Positions 45,241 through 57,304 of a DNA stretch of 64,000 nucleotides are shown here, one piece after another (the first letter of the stretch is position 1; each line of letters begins with the position of its first letter). The stretch lies in the NCBI GenBank assembly GCA_036898135.1, contig CM072513.1:13190522-13254521 (forward strand), given 5' to 3'. A program made the translations under genes and the position numbers. The notes under the pieces were generated by a model, which was given only the letters and a program-made list of their open reading frames with translations, ran no database searches and was not told the DNA's origin. This stretch comes from Oncomelania hupensis (lineage: Eukaryota > Mollusca > Gastropoda > Littorinimorpha > Pomatiopsidae).

Positions 45241-45972
45241 TCCCTGTCCTTATTCGTATCGTTGATGTTGCAACAGCAGAATAAGACAGATCACGTGGAG
45301 GTTTTAATGATTTATGAATTTTAAAATCCATCATTCGAACCCAAAGTCATTCTCCGATCCGTCACTAATGTGATAATACCATCTTTATCTCATGCCATCG
45401 CCACTTATTTACACTCTGACGCGCAGTATACGTCTGTTTTGAATGGGCACAACGTCAGAACTGTCAAACTTGTTTAATGACCCACTTTTAACACAGGGTT
45501 AGTAAGTTCAGTCCTTCTCCCGCATCGCTTCCATAAGTATGGGAACAAACTCAGTGCCTGTTGTCTAGAGTAACGCTAAATACTAGAGTCCCCTTGTCTT
45601 CGAAGTGGTTTGTCTTAGGTTACACGAACTGATGTTTTATTGTTTATACGCTTATCGGAGATATCTCACCTCATTAATGCGGATGAATAAACTGTTCTAT
45701 GATCATACCTTCTAGTGCACAAATCTTCAGACTCACTCGACAGAAGACAAGTTTGATAGAGATAGGATTTTAACACGTGTGACGGTGTCCCGTTAACAAA
45801 AAACACAAAAATTGAATTTCCATTCTAGCACTCAGACATGTCGCATATTCCCACTGTGGTCACTTGACACGTCTTCTAAATGCCTAAGGATGGATCAGCT
45901 GGACTTTTTAATTATCCACACAAAATGTTCCACATCGCTTTTTCACTCAATCTTATTTCCTTTTCCTGTTAC

Positions 45973-46495
45973 ATAAGGTGAGTCTGAGATCATTGTGTCA
46001 CACTGTTACACATGTAGCATAAGGTGAGTCTGGGATCATTTTGTCACACTGTTACACTTGTTGCATAAGGTGAGTCTGAGATCATTGTGTCACACTGTTA
46101 CACATGTAACATAAGGTGAGTCTGAGATCATTGTGTCACACTGTTACACATGTAACATAAGGTGAGTCTGAGATCATTGTGTCACACTGTTACACATGTA
46201 ACATAAGGTGAGTCTGAGATCATTGTGTCACACTGTTACACATGTAGCATAAGGTGAGTCTGGGATCATTGTGTCACACTGTTACACATGTTGCACAAGG
46301 TGAGTCTGAGATCATTGTGTCACACTGTTAAACATGTAACATAAGGTGAGTCTGAGATCATTGTGTCACACTGTTACACATGTTGCATAAGGTGAGTCTG
46401 AGATCATTGTGTCACACTGTTACACATGTTGCATAAGGTGAGTCTGAGATCATTGTGTCACACTGTTACACATGTAACATAAGGTGAGTCTGAGA
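45973..46495. repeat. 46-bp minisatellite carrying AGGTGAGT, ~12 copies
   Basis: Unit: ATAAGGTGAGTCTGAGATCA plus TTGTGTCACACTGTTACACATGT-like end. Every unit contains AGGTGAGT, identical to a strong 5' splice site, on the plus strand (antisense to neurexin). Confidence 0.93.
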
Positions 46496-47268
46496 TCATT
46501 GGTTCACACTGTTACACATTTAGCACTATCACACAATGCTTTATTGTTATTGTACAATACTGAGATCATTGTGTCACACTGTTACACATGTAGCACTATC
46601 ACACAATGCTGTATTGTTATTGTACAATACTGAGATCATTGTGTCACACTGTTACAGATGTAGCACGATCACACAATGCTTTATTGTTATTGTACAATAC
46701 TGAGATCATTGTGTCACACTGTTACACATGTAGCACGATCACACAATGCTTTATTATTATTGTACAATACTGAGATCATTGCGTCACACCGTTATACTAT
46801 GTAGCACTATCACATAATGGTTTGTTATTATTGTACAATACTTAGATCATTGTGTCACACCGTTACACTATGTAGCACTATCACACAATGCTTTATTATT
46901 ATTGCACATTACTGACGTCACTGTGTCACATTGTTACACATGTAGCACGATCACACAATGCTTTGTTATTATTGCACATTACTGACGTCACTGTGTCACA
47001 CTGTTACACATGTAGCACGATAACACAATGCTTTGTTATTATTGCACATTACTGACGTCACTGTGTCACACTGTTACACATGTAGCACGATCACACAATG
47101 CTTTGTTATTATTGCACATTACTGACGTCACTGTGTCACACTGTTACACATGTAGCACGATCACACAATGCTTTGTTATTATTGCACATTACTGACGTCA
47201 CTGTGTCACACTGTTACACATGTAGCACGATCACACAATGCTTTGTTATTATTGCACATTACTGAGGG
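46496..47268. repeat. 70-bp array that grew out of the 46-bp array
   Basis: Units keep GTGTCACACTGTTACACATG and add TAGCACGATCACACAATGCT and TTGTTATTATTGCACATTAC. Five units from 46911 have TGACGTCA at 46913, 46983, 47053, 47123 and 47193, exactly 70 bp apart. 47269-47850 has no gene I can support. Confidence 0.93.
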
Positions 47269-47854
47269 GGAAAGCCTCCTACGGCGTGCAAGCAGCTTAA
47301 CAAGTCATCGAGATCCTTGACAGCGTCACGGGTTTGGCTAGTTGAGGGATCTCTTATGCGGTCAACGAGCATCACTTCAGACTACAGGCACATCAATGTT
47401 TCCTATTGGCTAATCTAAAGCAAAGCTTTGGTGATTTTCTTTTAATGGGAAGGGGAGCGGAAGGGGGTGGGGGGTCCACGCTCCGCAGTCTTTGTAGGTA
47501 CCTGTATTATAAGGGAGATAGGTCATTTACTACTACAGCAGACGATTTTTACAACGCTCGGACACCACGTTTAGATTCACATTTTGTAACCATTGGACAC
47601 ATATACCCCTCCCACAGACACACACAAAGAAAATAAAAAAGGATAAATATATAAGTTATAAAATATAAGGAAATACTCGTCTCTTCATTACATTTTCGTT
47701 GGCAATTTCAACCTCGGCCTAGGATGCACTTTAATTCACTGGGTCTAAATTGTAGTGCAACTCTCTTCCTGAAAAAGTAAAAACTACATCTTTTACTTTC
47801 TACCATACCAACATGCCATGACTGTGTACCGGACATGCTAAATGAGCATGAACA

Positions 47855-47855
47855 G

Positions 47856-47929
<74 letters not shown>

Positions 47930-47930
47930 T
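47855..47930. repeat. ATC microsatellite
   Basis: About 25 ATC units. Short frames on both sides, 47931-48300, have no recognisable similarity. Confidence 0.95.
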
Positions 47931-48319
47931 CTCCTCCTCCTCTAGAAACTGGTGTTCCAACTTGCACTTGTCTCCCTTTTCCTTTGACGTTGTTTCTCAC
48001 CACGCTAAAGGATTGGGAGCCGCTCGCACTGTATCACACAGGATCAAGATCACACATTCCCTTTTCACTATTTCCACAGAAATGTCCCGAAGGCAGGAGA
48101 ACAAAATGGACACCGTGCCTGAAAAGGTCTAAGAAGAAAGACGACGAAGGGCGAGAAAGTGAGAAAAAAGATGCCACAAAATATGAAGATGTAGAATAGC
48201 GAGAAGGCCGTGACACGACAGACCCATTGGCAGGAAGAAGAAGAACGAGTACAAGTTAGATAAAGATAAATTACAAAGGAAGAAGAAGAAGCGATGAAGA
48301 AGATGGTGGCGGAGGAGAA

Positions 48320-49695
48320 AGAAAAGAAAAGATAAGATAAGATAAGAAAAGATAAGGTAAGATAAGATAATTTTATTTTGCAAGGGTAAATGAGTAAGCG
48401 TTGTGCACTTTTTTACATCTTACCCTTGGGGCTTGTACCAATAGCTATTAAATACAACCAGGGTTTGCAACAATAACTATTAAATACAACAAGGGTTTGC
48501 AACAATAACTATTAAATACAATGTTATAACATTAACATCATGGAATAATAACAAATAAACAAGGTCATCATTAGATAAAATCACTTTCTAAAAAACGAAA
48601 TCGAATTATTGTTGTTAATATCATCTAAATGATGTAAATTTAAATGCTGGAGTGCAAAGATCTTCAGGAAAGTTACTCCACAAAGTGGAACCGGAATAAG
48701 CTAGACTAGTTTTGACAATGTAAATTTTTAGGATTGAAACATTTAATTTTATGAGCGATCTAGCAGGGTTTTTTGTGGGTTTTTTTTGGAAGAGGAGGGG
48801 AGGGCGGGGGAGGGGGGGGGGAAGAAGAAAGCTATGAAGGCGCATTGCCAGAAAGGACCTTGAGCATAAAACCCCTTTATTAAATTTTAGTCTGTCGGTA
48901 AGAAGTAGAATATTGGTCCGTTTATAGTCATCTGGAAATATTTTTTGTTTAAGAATAACTTGTTTAATTGCAGTTTGCGAATTCTAATTAAAGGCTTCGT
49001 GGCACTGCCACCAGCACAATCCCAAATAGTAGAGGAATAATCAATAAATGATTGATTATAACCGGAATAAAACAGTTTACGAGAATGTAAATTTAATAAA
49101 TGCTTAATCCTTGATAATTGACAAGTCCTTTTAGAAATAGTTTTATTAAGATTTAAAATATGTTTCATTCAGGACAAATTCTTGTCTAATGTTACACCAA
49201 GAAGTACAGTATATGACATTGTACTTCATCAGTTGTTTTATTGCAAACTTTAAATGGAGGAAGTTTTATAGATACATTTTTTTCTTTTCTGTTTTGTTGT
49301 AATTAGCATGGATTTTGTTTTGTCTGGATTGAGGGCCATGAGGTTGTATTCTGTCCATTCCTGTAGTTCGCTAGCTCCTGTGTGTAACGAGGATAGATTA
49401 TTCAATTTGTATTCTGATAGTGTAATGTAGTTTAATCAGCGAAGAGTTCACAAGAAGTATAAATACGTAGGGAGAGATATTTATGTAGATAGAAAATAAC
49501 AAAAGTCCTAAAATAGATCCATGGGGTACTCCAGCTTAACACTTTACAATTGTGACTTTTTTTTTTAAAAAATAAACACTCTGTTCTGTGTCAGAAATAA
49601 GCGATTTTAGAAATTCAAGAGATTTTGAATTAATGCCATATAAATGTAGTTTAGGTAAAAGAAAGTCATGGTCATTTAAATTAAAAGGAAAAGAA
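48320..49695 (-). mobile_element. CR1/L2-like LINE, 5'-truncated (same family as 37022-38200)
   Basis: On the minus strand: FNLNDHDFLLPKLHLYG (start of the RT core), GVPHGSILGLLLFSIYIN, then KTISKRTCQLSRIKHLLNLH, SFIDYSSTIWDCAGG and SLAYSGSTLWSNFPEDL. The last three match the 37-38 kb copy almost word for word. Stops and shifts occur near 49540, 49400 and 48890, and poly-Pro/Ser material near 48790 is an inserted G-run. The 3' end is a TTATC pentamer tail at about 48320-48370. It shows no complete frame. Confidence 0.82.
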
Positions 49696-49804
49696 GCAGC
49701 ACCAAAAGAATAAGATAATGGAAGAGTAAGATGCAGACGAAGATGTGATGACAAAGAAGCAAAAACAGCAATAAAAGAAGAAGAAAACAAGGGGAGAGGA
49801 GAAA

Positions 49805-49880
49805 GAGGAGGAGGAGGAAGAAGAAGAAGAAGAAGAAGAAGAAGAAGAAGAAGAAGAAGAAGAAGAAGAAGAAGAAGATG
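49805..49880. repeat. GAA microsatellite
   Basis: About 23 GAA units followed by six GAT units. The 49696-49804 stretch is purine-rich transition. 49881-50210 shows no gene. Confidence 0.95.
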
Positions 49881-50214
49881 ATGATGATGATGATGACGTC
49901 AATGAAGAAAGCAGTTGTGCTGATGAGAACAAAAAGGAAGAAGATACCACAAAAGGATGATCAGATGGCGATAAATGAAGAAATAATACGAAGAAGAAAA
50001 AAGAGAAGGAAATGTGAGACGAAAACACATATTGTGAATAAACTCAATCTTCAAAGTTGGCAAAAAGCATCACAATAAAAGAAATAATTCACAATGTTCG
50101 TTATTTTCAAGAGATTATCCAGTGATCTGAAGAAAGGACTGTCCAAAGCAGCTTGTCCTAGACAACACGATTTATCGCACGTGTTTGTGTGTCTGTGTAT
50201 ATGTGTGTGTGTAG

Positions 50215-50251
<37 letters not shown>
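50215..50251. repeat. GT microsatellite
   Basis: About 18 GT units. Confidence 0.9.
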
Positions 50252-50253
<2 letters not shown>

Positions 50254-50321
50254 GTACAATACAGCAATCAGTCTATATCTACGACTTTATTAGACTTGTT
50301 GTTACCACTGTTTTACTGCCA

Positions 50322-50825
50322 ATTATTATTATAGTATTACATGTACTAGTATTGTGTTATGTAATTAGTATGATAGTATTACAGGTACTAGTATTGTGTT
50401 ATGTCATTAGTATTATAGTATTACATGTACTAGTATTGTGTTATGTCATTAGTATTATAGTATTACATGTACTAGTATTGTGTTATGTCATTAGTATGAT
50501 AGTATTACAGGTACTAGTATTGTATTATGTCATTAGTATGATAGTATTACAGGTACTAGTATTGTGTTATGTCATTAGTATTATAGTAATACATGTCCTA
50601 GTATTGTGTTATGTCATTAGTACGATAGTATTACATGTCCTAGTATTGTGTTATGCCATTAGTATGATAGTATTACAGGTACTAATATTGTGTTATGTCA
50701 TTAGTATTATAGTATTACAGATACTAGTATTGTGTTATGTCATTAGTATTATAGTATTACATGTATTAGAATTGTGTAATGTCATTAGTATCATACTAGT
50801 ATTACAGATACTAGTATTGTGTTAT
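50322..50825. repeat. 42-bp minisatellite (ATAGTATTACATGTACTAGT...)
   Basis: About twelve units of ATAGTATTACATGTACTAGT plus ATTGTGTTATGTCATTAGTATT. Unit length is a multiple of three, so a hydrophobic 247-codon frame stays open; it is not a transporter. Confidence 0.92.
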
Positions 50826-50869
50826 GACCTTAACTGACTGCATTATTTCCTTACTGCTAACTTCTTATG

Positions 50870-50998
50870 CTCTGCCAAAACTAGTTATTTTTCTGTTCGT
50901 CTTTTCTTTTTGGCTGAGACGCCATGTGCTGTATCAATTACTCATTGTGTGTGATAATGATTGGTAGACTTGACTTGACTTGATTTGACTTAACTTCA
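50870..50998 (+). mobile_element. LINE 3' end with ACTTG-type tail (plus)
   Basis: GGCTGAGACGCCATGTGCTG, TATCAATTACTCATTGTG and GGTAGACTTGACTTGACTTG match the reversed copy at 38953-39070. 50999-51350 has no recognised gene. Confidence 0.7.
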
Positions 50999-51354
50999 AA
51001 ACGCGTTGTAAGCGATGGTTGTGTCTTAAGTTTTGATCCAGACTTCTTGTTGTCCGAGTCTATGCATGACGGTGATGCAATGGAAACTTTCCAGTATCGA
51101 ACTAAAGCATCTGATCTCAAGGCGGACAAAAGACTGACGTTGGAAAACATGAAAAAAACAAGAAACCTGCACGAGATATAAGACGAAATCGGCATTATTT
51201 AAAAAGAGACGTAGCAGAACAGGAACAGCGGGCCAATGCCGGCTGTGGGTCAGAGAGAGGTAGGGGAGGACAATCACAGTAATATGTCCACTATTCTATC
51301 AGTAACTCCAGTTCTTACTCTCTAGTCGAGATAGATTTATGTGTGTACATTAAC

Positions 51355-51393
51355 CTCCTCCTCCTCCTGCTGCTGCTGCTGCTGCTACTGCTC

Positions 51394-51432
<39 letters not shown>
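51355..51432. repeat. CTN trinucleotide microsatellite (CTC/CTG/CTA)
   Basis: Successive blocks of CTC, CTG and CTA units. Confidence 0.93.
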
Positions 51433-51484
51433 ATGCGAGAACTTATAACGCGCACCACGAGACGCCTGAAGACGTTTTATCTCT

Positions 51485-51898
51485 CAAACGACAAAGAGAC
51501 AGAGATAGAGAGACAGAGAGATACAGAGTTAGAGAGATAGACAGATAGAGAGGCAGAGAGATAGAAAGAGAGTTAGAGAGACAGAGATAGATAGAGACAG
51601 AGAGAGACAGAGATGGAGAGACAGAGACAGAGATAGAGAGACTGAGAGATAGACAGAGAGAGACAGAGATAGAGAGACATAGAGTTAAAGAGACAGAAAG
51701 ATAGAGAGACAGAGACAGAGAGACAGAGACAGAGAGATAGAGAGACAAACAGAGATAGTGAGACAGAGAGATAGTGAGACAGAGAGAGATAGAAAGACAG
51801 AGATAGAGAGACAGAGATAGAGAGATAGAGAGAGAACGACAGAGAGATAGAGACAGAGAGAGAGACAGAGAGATAGAGACAGAGAGAAAGAGAGTAAA
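51485..51898. repeat. Purine-rich AGAGACAGAGATAG repeat
   Basis: Irregular AGAGACAG/AGATAG units over 400 bp; the Leu/Ser frames on the minus strand are artefacts. 51899-52210 has no supported gene. Confidence 0.93.
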
Positions 51899-52221
51899 GT
51901 GGGGTAAAGTGTGTTGGGATGGGGATGTGGATATTAGCCATGTCTCAGCCTGAAGCATGCATTAATCACCTCAGTAACATCATGGCAAGGAAGAATAGAA
52001 ATACAGATGTCATTGTTAAAGGCGTGCGCAACCTCATCAGAAATGCATCGCCAATCATTATAGCGGTCTTAGCATGCCTGCAGGAAGTAAGAAGCTTACA
52101 GGAGTACGATAAGAAAAAATGTGGCCAAAACCTTCTCTTTGATTATACAGGGTCTGTGGAGTGCAACATGAAAGAGAGGAGAAAAACACTTTAATGAACA
52201 GCGCAAAGAAAAGCGTAAGTT

Positions 52222-53650
52222 TGTGCCCACGCTAGAAATGTCTGTTTAAAGGAGCGTCGAGCACTGTTAGTTGTGCCCACGCTAAAAATGTTAAAGGAGC
52301 GTCGAGCACTGTTAGTTGTGCCCACGCTAAAAATGTTAAAGGAGCGTCGAGCACCGTTAGTTGTGCCCACGCTAGAAATGTTAAAGGAGCGTCGAGCACT
52401 GTTCGTTGTGCCCACGCTAGAAATGTTTGTTAAAGGAGCGTCGAGCACTGTTAGTTGTGCCCACGCTAGAAATGTTAAAGGAGCGTCGAGCACTGTTAGT
52501 TGTGCCCACGCTAGAAATGTTAAAGGAGCGTCGAGCACTGTTAGTTGTGCCCACGCTAGAAATTTTAAAGGAGCGTCGAGCACTGTTAGTTGTGCCCACG
52601 CTAGAAATGTTAAAGGAGCGTCGAGCACTGTTAGTTGTGCCCACGCTAGAAATGTTAAAGGAGCGTCGAGCACTGTTAGTTGTGCCCACGCTAGAAATGT
52701 TAAAGGAGCGTCGAGCACTGTTAGTTGTGCCCACGCTAGAAATGTTAAAGGAGCGTCGAGCACTGTTAGTTGTGCCCACGCTAGAAATGTTAAAGGAGCG
52801 TCGAGCACTATTAGTTGTGCCCACGCTAGAAATGTTAAAGGAGCGTCGAGCACTGTTAGTTGTGCCCACGCTATAAATATTAAAGGAGCGTCGAGCACTG
52901 TTAGTTGTGCCCACGCTATAAATATTAAAGGAACGTCGAGCACTGTTAGTTGTGCCCACGCTAAAAATGTTAAAGGAGCGTCGAGCACTGTTAGTTGTGC
53001 CCACGCTAGAAATGTTAAAGGAGCGTCGAGCACTGTTAGTTGTGCCCACGCTAGAAATGTCTGTTTAAAGGAGCGTCGAGCACTGTTAGTTGTGCCCACG
53101 CTAAAAATGTTAAAGGAGCGTCGAGCACTGTTAGTTGTGCCCACGCTAGAAATGTTAAAGGAGCGTCGAGCACTGTTAGTTGTGCCCACGCTAGAAATGT
53201 TAAAGGAGCGTCGAGCACTGTTAGTTGTGCCCACGCTAGAAATGTTAAAGGAGCGTCGAGCACTGTTAGTTGTGCCCACGCTAGAAATGTCTGTTTAAAG
53301 GAGCGTCGAGCACTGTTAGTTGTGCCCACGCTAGAAATGTTAAAGGAGCGTCGAGCACTGTTAGTTGTGCCCACGCTAGAAATGTTAAAGGAGCGTCGAG
53401 CACTGTTAGTTGTGCCCACGCTAAAAATGTTAAAGGAGCGTCGAGCACTGTTAGTTGTGCCCAAGCTAGAAATGTTAAAGGAGCGTCGAGCACTGTTAGT
53501 TGTGCCCACGCTAGAAATGTTAAAGGAGCGTCGAGCACTGTTAGTTGTGCCCACGCTAGAAATGTTTGTTAAAGGAACGTCGAGCACTGTTAGTTGTGGC
53601 CACGCTAGAAATTTTTGTTAAAGGAACGTCGAACGCAGTTAGTTGTTGGA
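52222..53650 (+). repeat. 45-bp array, ~31 copies, derived from a 5S-like SINE segment
   Basis: Unit: GTTAAAGGAGCGTCGAGCAC plus TGTTAGTTGTGCCCACGCTAGAAAT-like end. A few units carry an extra TCTG or TGT. The last unit (about 53615-53672) becomes GTTAAAGGAACGTCGAACGC then GTTAGTTGTTGGATTAGGG and TGACCATG, which lines up with the 5S-like GTTAAGCAACGTC/GTTAGTGCTTGGATGGG/TGACCGTG of the 18-kb array. Both strands are open for over 340 codons because 45 is divisible by three; this is not coding evidence. Confidence 0.85.
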
Positions 53651-53845
53651 TTAGGGTGACCATGTCTGCATGTAACCACTTAACGACACACACAATGAAA
53701 CAAGCGCACAACCCATCCCAGCTGTTAATGGATACCTGGTTCTATGTAGAACCGGGGATGGTACAGCAGCGAAGGAAACAAGACGAACACCGCCCTCATT
53801 AAGCTGGCCCAGAGAAACGATAGGTCCCGAACGCCTCTCTCCCCA
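53651..53845 (+). mobile_element. Tail of the 5S-like SINE (second copy)
   Basis: Contains CACTTAACGACACACACAAT, CCCAGCTGTTAATGGATACC, GGTACAGCAGCGAAGG and CGCCCTCATTAAGCTGGCC. The order matches 18636-19280 with only one 33-bp segment. It therefore shows the unexpanded form. 53846-54195 has no gene. Confidence 0.78.
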
Positions 53846-54195
53846 AAATTCGAAAGTAAAAGGTTACAAGAACACAATTACCTTTATCTTATTAGCGAAC
53901 CCACGAAAACGCAACAAAAAAATCTTTGGAAGCGTAATTTTTAAAAAAAAATTGGAACACGTAATTAAAATTTTGTTGGAAACGTAACAGATTACCTTTG
54001 AAAACATAAATAGAAAGCTGTTGAAAACGTAATAGAAGGCATTTGGAAAGGCCAAAACCTATCGATTAACCAGGACTTTATAAACACTCACACATACAAT
54101 GTCGTCGGAAGAAAAATTCAGAAGTTTGGAGCATGGAGCAGTAAAAAAATCATGTCTGACTGCATTAAACGCCTTAAATACAGGCATCATCTCAC

Positions 54196-54354
54196 CTTTC
54201 TCATGCATCCCTTGAAGTTGTTGCGTATCCTGGAGCCAGGTAAAGACGGGGTGTCGGGACTGCCCGCCACAAATAATATGCGACTGGACAGCAGCGTGTA
54301 ACGACCTGTGGTACTGCCCGACTCTCTGTGTATGCCGTCCACCTCTATGGTAAT
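54196..54354 (-). CDS. NRXN: Neurexin exon: C-terminal part of LNS2
   Basis: The exon follows CTTTGCTTTGAGCAG (acceptor at 54355) and ends AAG/GTGAGA (donor at 54195). Its 159 bp encode 53 residues with both junctions in phase 0: ITIEVDGIHRESGSTTGRYT, then LFVAGSPDTPSLPGSRIR and NNFKGCMRK. The pattern TI-VDG, V-GSP, LPGS and NNF-GC is that of alpha-neurexin LNS2, just after the region where vertebrate neurexins have splice site 2. Joined to 36160 it continues MRK-VRYKADNV as expected of the family. Upstream exons coding the start of LNS2 were not found up to 64000 and must lie further away, or be too diverged for me to see. Confidence 0.88.
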
Positions 54355-54529
54355 CTGCTCAAAGCAAAGAATACAATGACAGAACAATAAGAAATAAAGT
54401 GCTCTTGTATACAGTGAAAGAAACATAAGAAATTATGTACTTTTGTACACAAGGAAAGAGACGGGAAGGAAAACGTCTTCCACAGACTTAGTCAAGTCAG
54501 ACCAAAGCTAGTCACACTAAACGCCCAAA

Positions 54530-54625
54530 AGCTGCAAGTGGGCGCTTCGGGCGCCTTGAGTTAGGACTTGTATGGGTCAACGCCTTTAGCAGCTCTAAAA
54601 CTGGAAAAGCGCTCTATAACAATGA
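54530..54625 (-). mobile_element. Family A dispersed repeat (minus strand)
   Basis: Reverse complement of GGAAAAGCGC, GAGCTGCT-like and CACTTGCAGC phrases: AAGCTGCAAGTGGGCGCTTC, GGGCGCCTTGAGTTAGG and AAACTGGAAAAGCGCTC. 54626-55350 has CA-rich and CCACCA-rich runs near 54660-54835 and otherwise nothing recognised. Confidence 0.7.
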
Positions 54626-55354
54626 TTAAAAAAATTAATAAAACAAAAACAACCACGCAGCTTTACACACTCATTACGCTTTCTGTCTCGCTCACACAGA
54701 TACCGAAACACACAAACATACACCAACACACATACCGACACACACAAATATACCAAAACACAGGCACACTACCCCCCCCCCCACACCACCACCACCTCCA
54801 CCTCCACCACCACCAACAACAACAATAACAACGCAATCAGGGACACATTAAAAATAATGTCTTCCTACGTTAGTCATGTCAAAACAAAACACTTAGAAAT
54901 TAATGAAGTCTCACGAAATAACATTTTTTTTAAGTCCACTTACATTAAGTTATTTACATTTCAAAGGTATCTTTGCAACAGCCGTTTGAATACTTAATGT
55001 TCCAATTTATATCAAACAGCAAGTAATCATGAACGGCTCCGATGCGAAACGAGTTAATTCAATTAGGTTTACGAATTGCCCATTTCAGCTCAGTACTTCT
55101 AATAAAAACTGTTAATATATAATGTTAAACTTTTAATGACAATGTCCTGTGTTTAACAATCAACAAAGGACAAAATCCTATGTTTAACAATCATCAAAGG
55201 ACAAAATCCTATGTTTAACATCAACAAAGCAAATCCAGGGTTAAAATACCATTTCCTTTCGATAAAAACTATTTCATAATGACGACACAATGACATAAAA
55301 TTCGGTACATTGTCGTTAACTGAACACAACTTATTTCACGAATGTCGTATCACT

Positions 55355-55675
55355 TTACCTACTCATCATATCCAGTTACCTACTCATCATATCCAGTTAC
55401 CTACTCATCATAATCAGTTACCTACTCACCATATCCAGTTACCTACTCATCATGATCAGTTACCTACTCATCATATCCAGTTACCTACTCATCATAATCA
55501 GTTACCTACTCATCATAATCAGTTACCTACTCATCATATCCAGTTACCTACTCATCATATCCAGTTACCTACTCATCATAATCAGTTACCTACTCATCAT
55601 AATCAGTTACCTACTCATCATATCCAATTACCTACTCATCATATCCAGTTACCTACTCATCATAATCAAGCTAAA
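55355..55675. repeat. 21-bp minisatellite (TTACCTACTCATCATATCCA)
   Basis: About fifteen units of TTACCTACTCATCATATCCA or its TAATCAG variant. Two frames stay open because of the unit length. 55676-56140 has no gene. Confidence 0.93.
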
Positions 55676-56139
55676 TATTCATCATATGAAGTTACCTACT
55701 ATGTTGCCTTAGTTTACCACCAACAGACAAAAGCTACCGGTCAGATACTTTGTGTGAGGTCTGAATGAGCCGAGTTAGCTAACGGCGTCGTGCAATAGTT
55801 ACCATAATAATTACTTTAAACAGCAAGATTGTTATTTTATTTAAACACAAAAAAGCAACAACAAATGTGTGTATTGAAAGTAATCTAAAGTCAATGGCTA
55901 CATTGAAACTCCTGCTACATTGAAACTCCTGATATATAGAAAGTTATTATATAAAAACTCATCCTACACAGACCACTATAACACAGTGACTGACTCTAAA
56001 AGTGACTCCCTCTCGTATTGAGTCTATTGCTACATACAAACAGGATAAAGTCGCTGAACTTAAGTCAACTATTCCCGTTTTTGCAAGGGACTCTGTTTTT
56101 CAGTCCATCAAACAGACTTCATTTAAGGCGAATAGGACA

Positions 56140-56415
56140 GACGCAAACAAACGAAGAAATCTAACTATCCTAAGTAGACTGTGGTTTAAACAAAAGAAGA
56201 AATCTCTAACTATCCTAAGTAGAATGTGGTTTAAACAAAAGAAGAAATCTAACTATCCTAAGTAGATTGTGGTTTTAACAAAAGAAGAAATCTAACTATC
56301 CTAAGTAGACTGTGGTTTTAACAAAAGAAGAAATCTAACTATCCTAAGTAGACTGTGGTTTTAACAAAAGAAGAAATCTAACTATCCTAAGTAGACTATG
56401 GTTTTAACAAAAGGA
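56140..56415. repeat. ~43-bp tandem repeat x 6
   Basis: Units AAGAAGAAATCTAACTATCC plus TAAGTAGACTGTGGTTTTAAC. 56416-57304 is AT-rich with no gene I recognise. Confidence 0.9.
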
Positions 56416-57304
56416 AAACTAATGCTTATAAGGTAACCGTGGCTACGGTTTCAAATCGTTACTGTCTCTTGCCCAACAAACTCTTTGTGTTTGTTGTACA
56501 ATAAAGACTAAATTATTTTGTGTACAATTTCATGTAAATTATTTTAATAACAATCGTGCTATATCAATGGGAACAGAAAGATCACCTTAACTAAGTTTTT
56601 AAAAAGAGTAATCGTTGAAACATAATTAACACATTTATCTACTATTGAATATTTAAGAACTTCTTCGATCCCTTTCTTGTACATATCGTTTAAATAAATT
56701 GTTTACATGACTTCATATCAGTTAAAACTTATCATTGGAAGAATTCCTGAAGAACAGAGCACAATAGTCGATGCCATCAAACAGTGTTTTTTTTAATCAC
56801 AAGCAACATGACATGTAGCGCGATTACAAATATTGCAAGATATCAGTACACAGTTAGTAGGTAGTTAGTAATAACATCATTAGTAGTAGCACGTACATTA
56901 GATCGTTAGTAGTACAAATTGAGTAGGTTCTTACACTAGATTTGGGATCCAAACTCATACATGCAATATATTAGTAAAATAAATAAATAATAAACAGAAG
57001 GGCCAATCAATCAAAAGGAAAGGTAGACATGCAGAGAAGCAAGTTGCTAGAGGAAAAACAAATAAACAACAACAATTAAAAAAAAAAAGACAGATGTTGA
57101 TATCAACCAAATGACATAGTACTAAACAGTCCACTACAACAATACAACAAACTGAACACAAACACAAACTTCCTATAAAATAGAAAGATGTAATGAAAAT
57201 TAAGCATTTGCAAGCATCACGTTAAGAAAGCATGCTTTGGTTAAATACAATGTTAATACTAATAATATACACACAATACGCAATGCAACCGAGACTCAAA
57301 ACAT

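Larger units (their letters stand above)
36161..54195 (-). other. NRXN: Neurexin intron, 18 kb, repeat-filled
   Basis: Donor AAG/GTGAGA at 54195 and acceptor TGATTGCAG at 36161 join codons in phase 0 (MRK + VRYK), reproducing the neurexin LNS2 sequence. The intron contains LINE fragments in both orientations and at least ten tandem arrays. No further neurexin exon was found within it. Confidence 0.8.

Noticed and set aside
50094..50837. 247-codon frame with apparent transmembrane segments
   Set aside because: Hydrophobicity comes from the 42-bp repeat translated in frame.
52191..53298. Open frames of 362 and 341 codons on opposite strands
   Set aside because: They lie on the 45-bp array; a unit length divisible by three keeps frames open in any phase without stop. 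Codon content simply repeats, and no signal or domain is seen.
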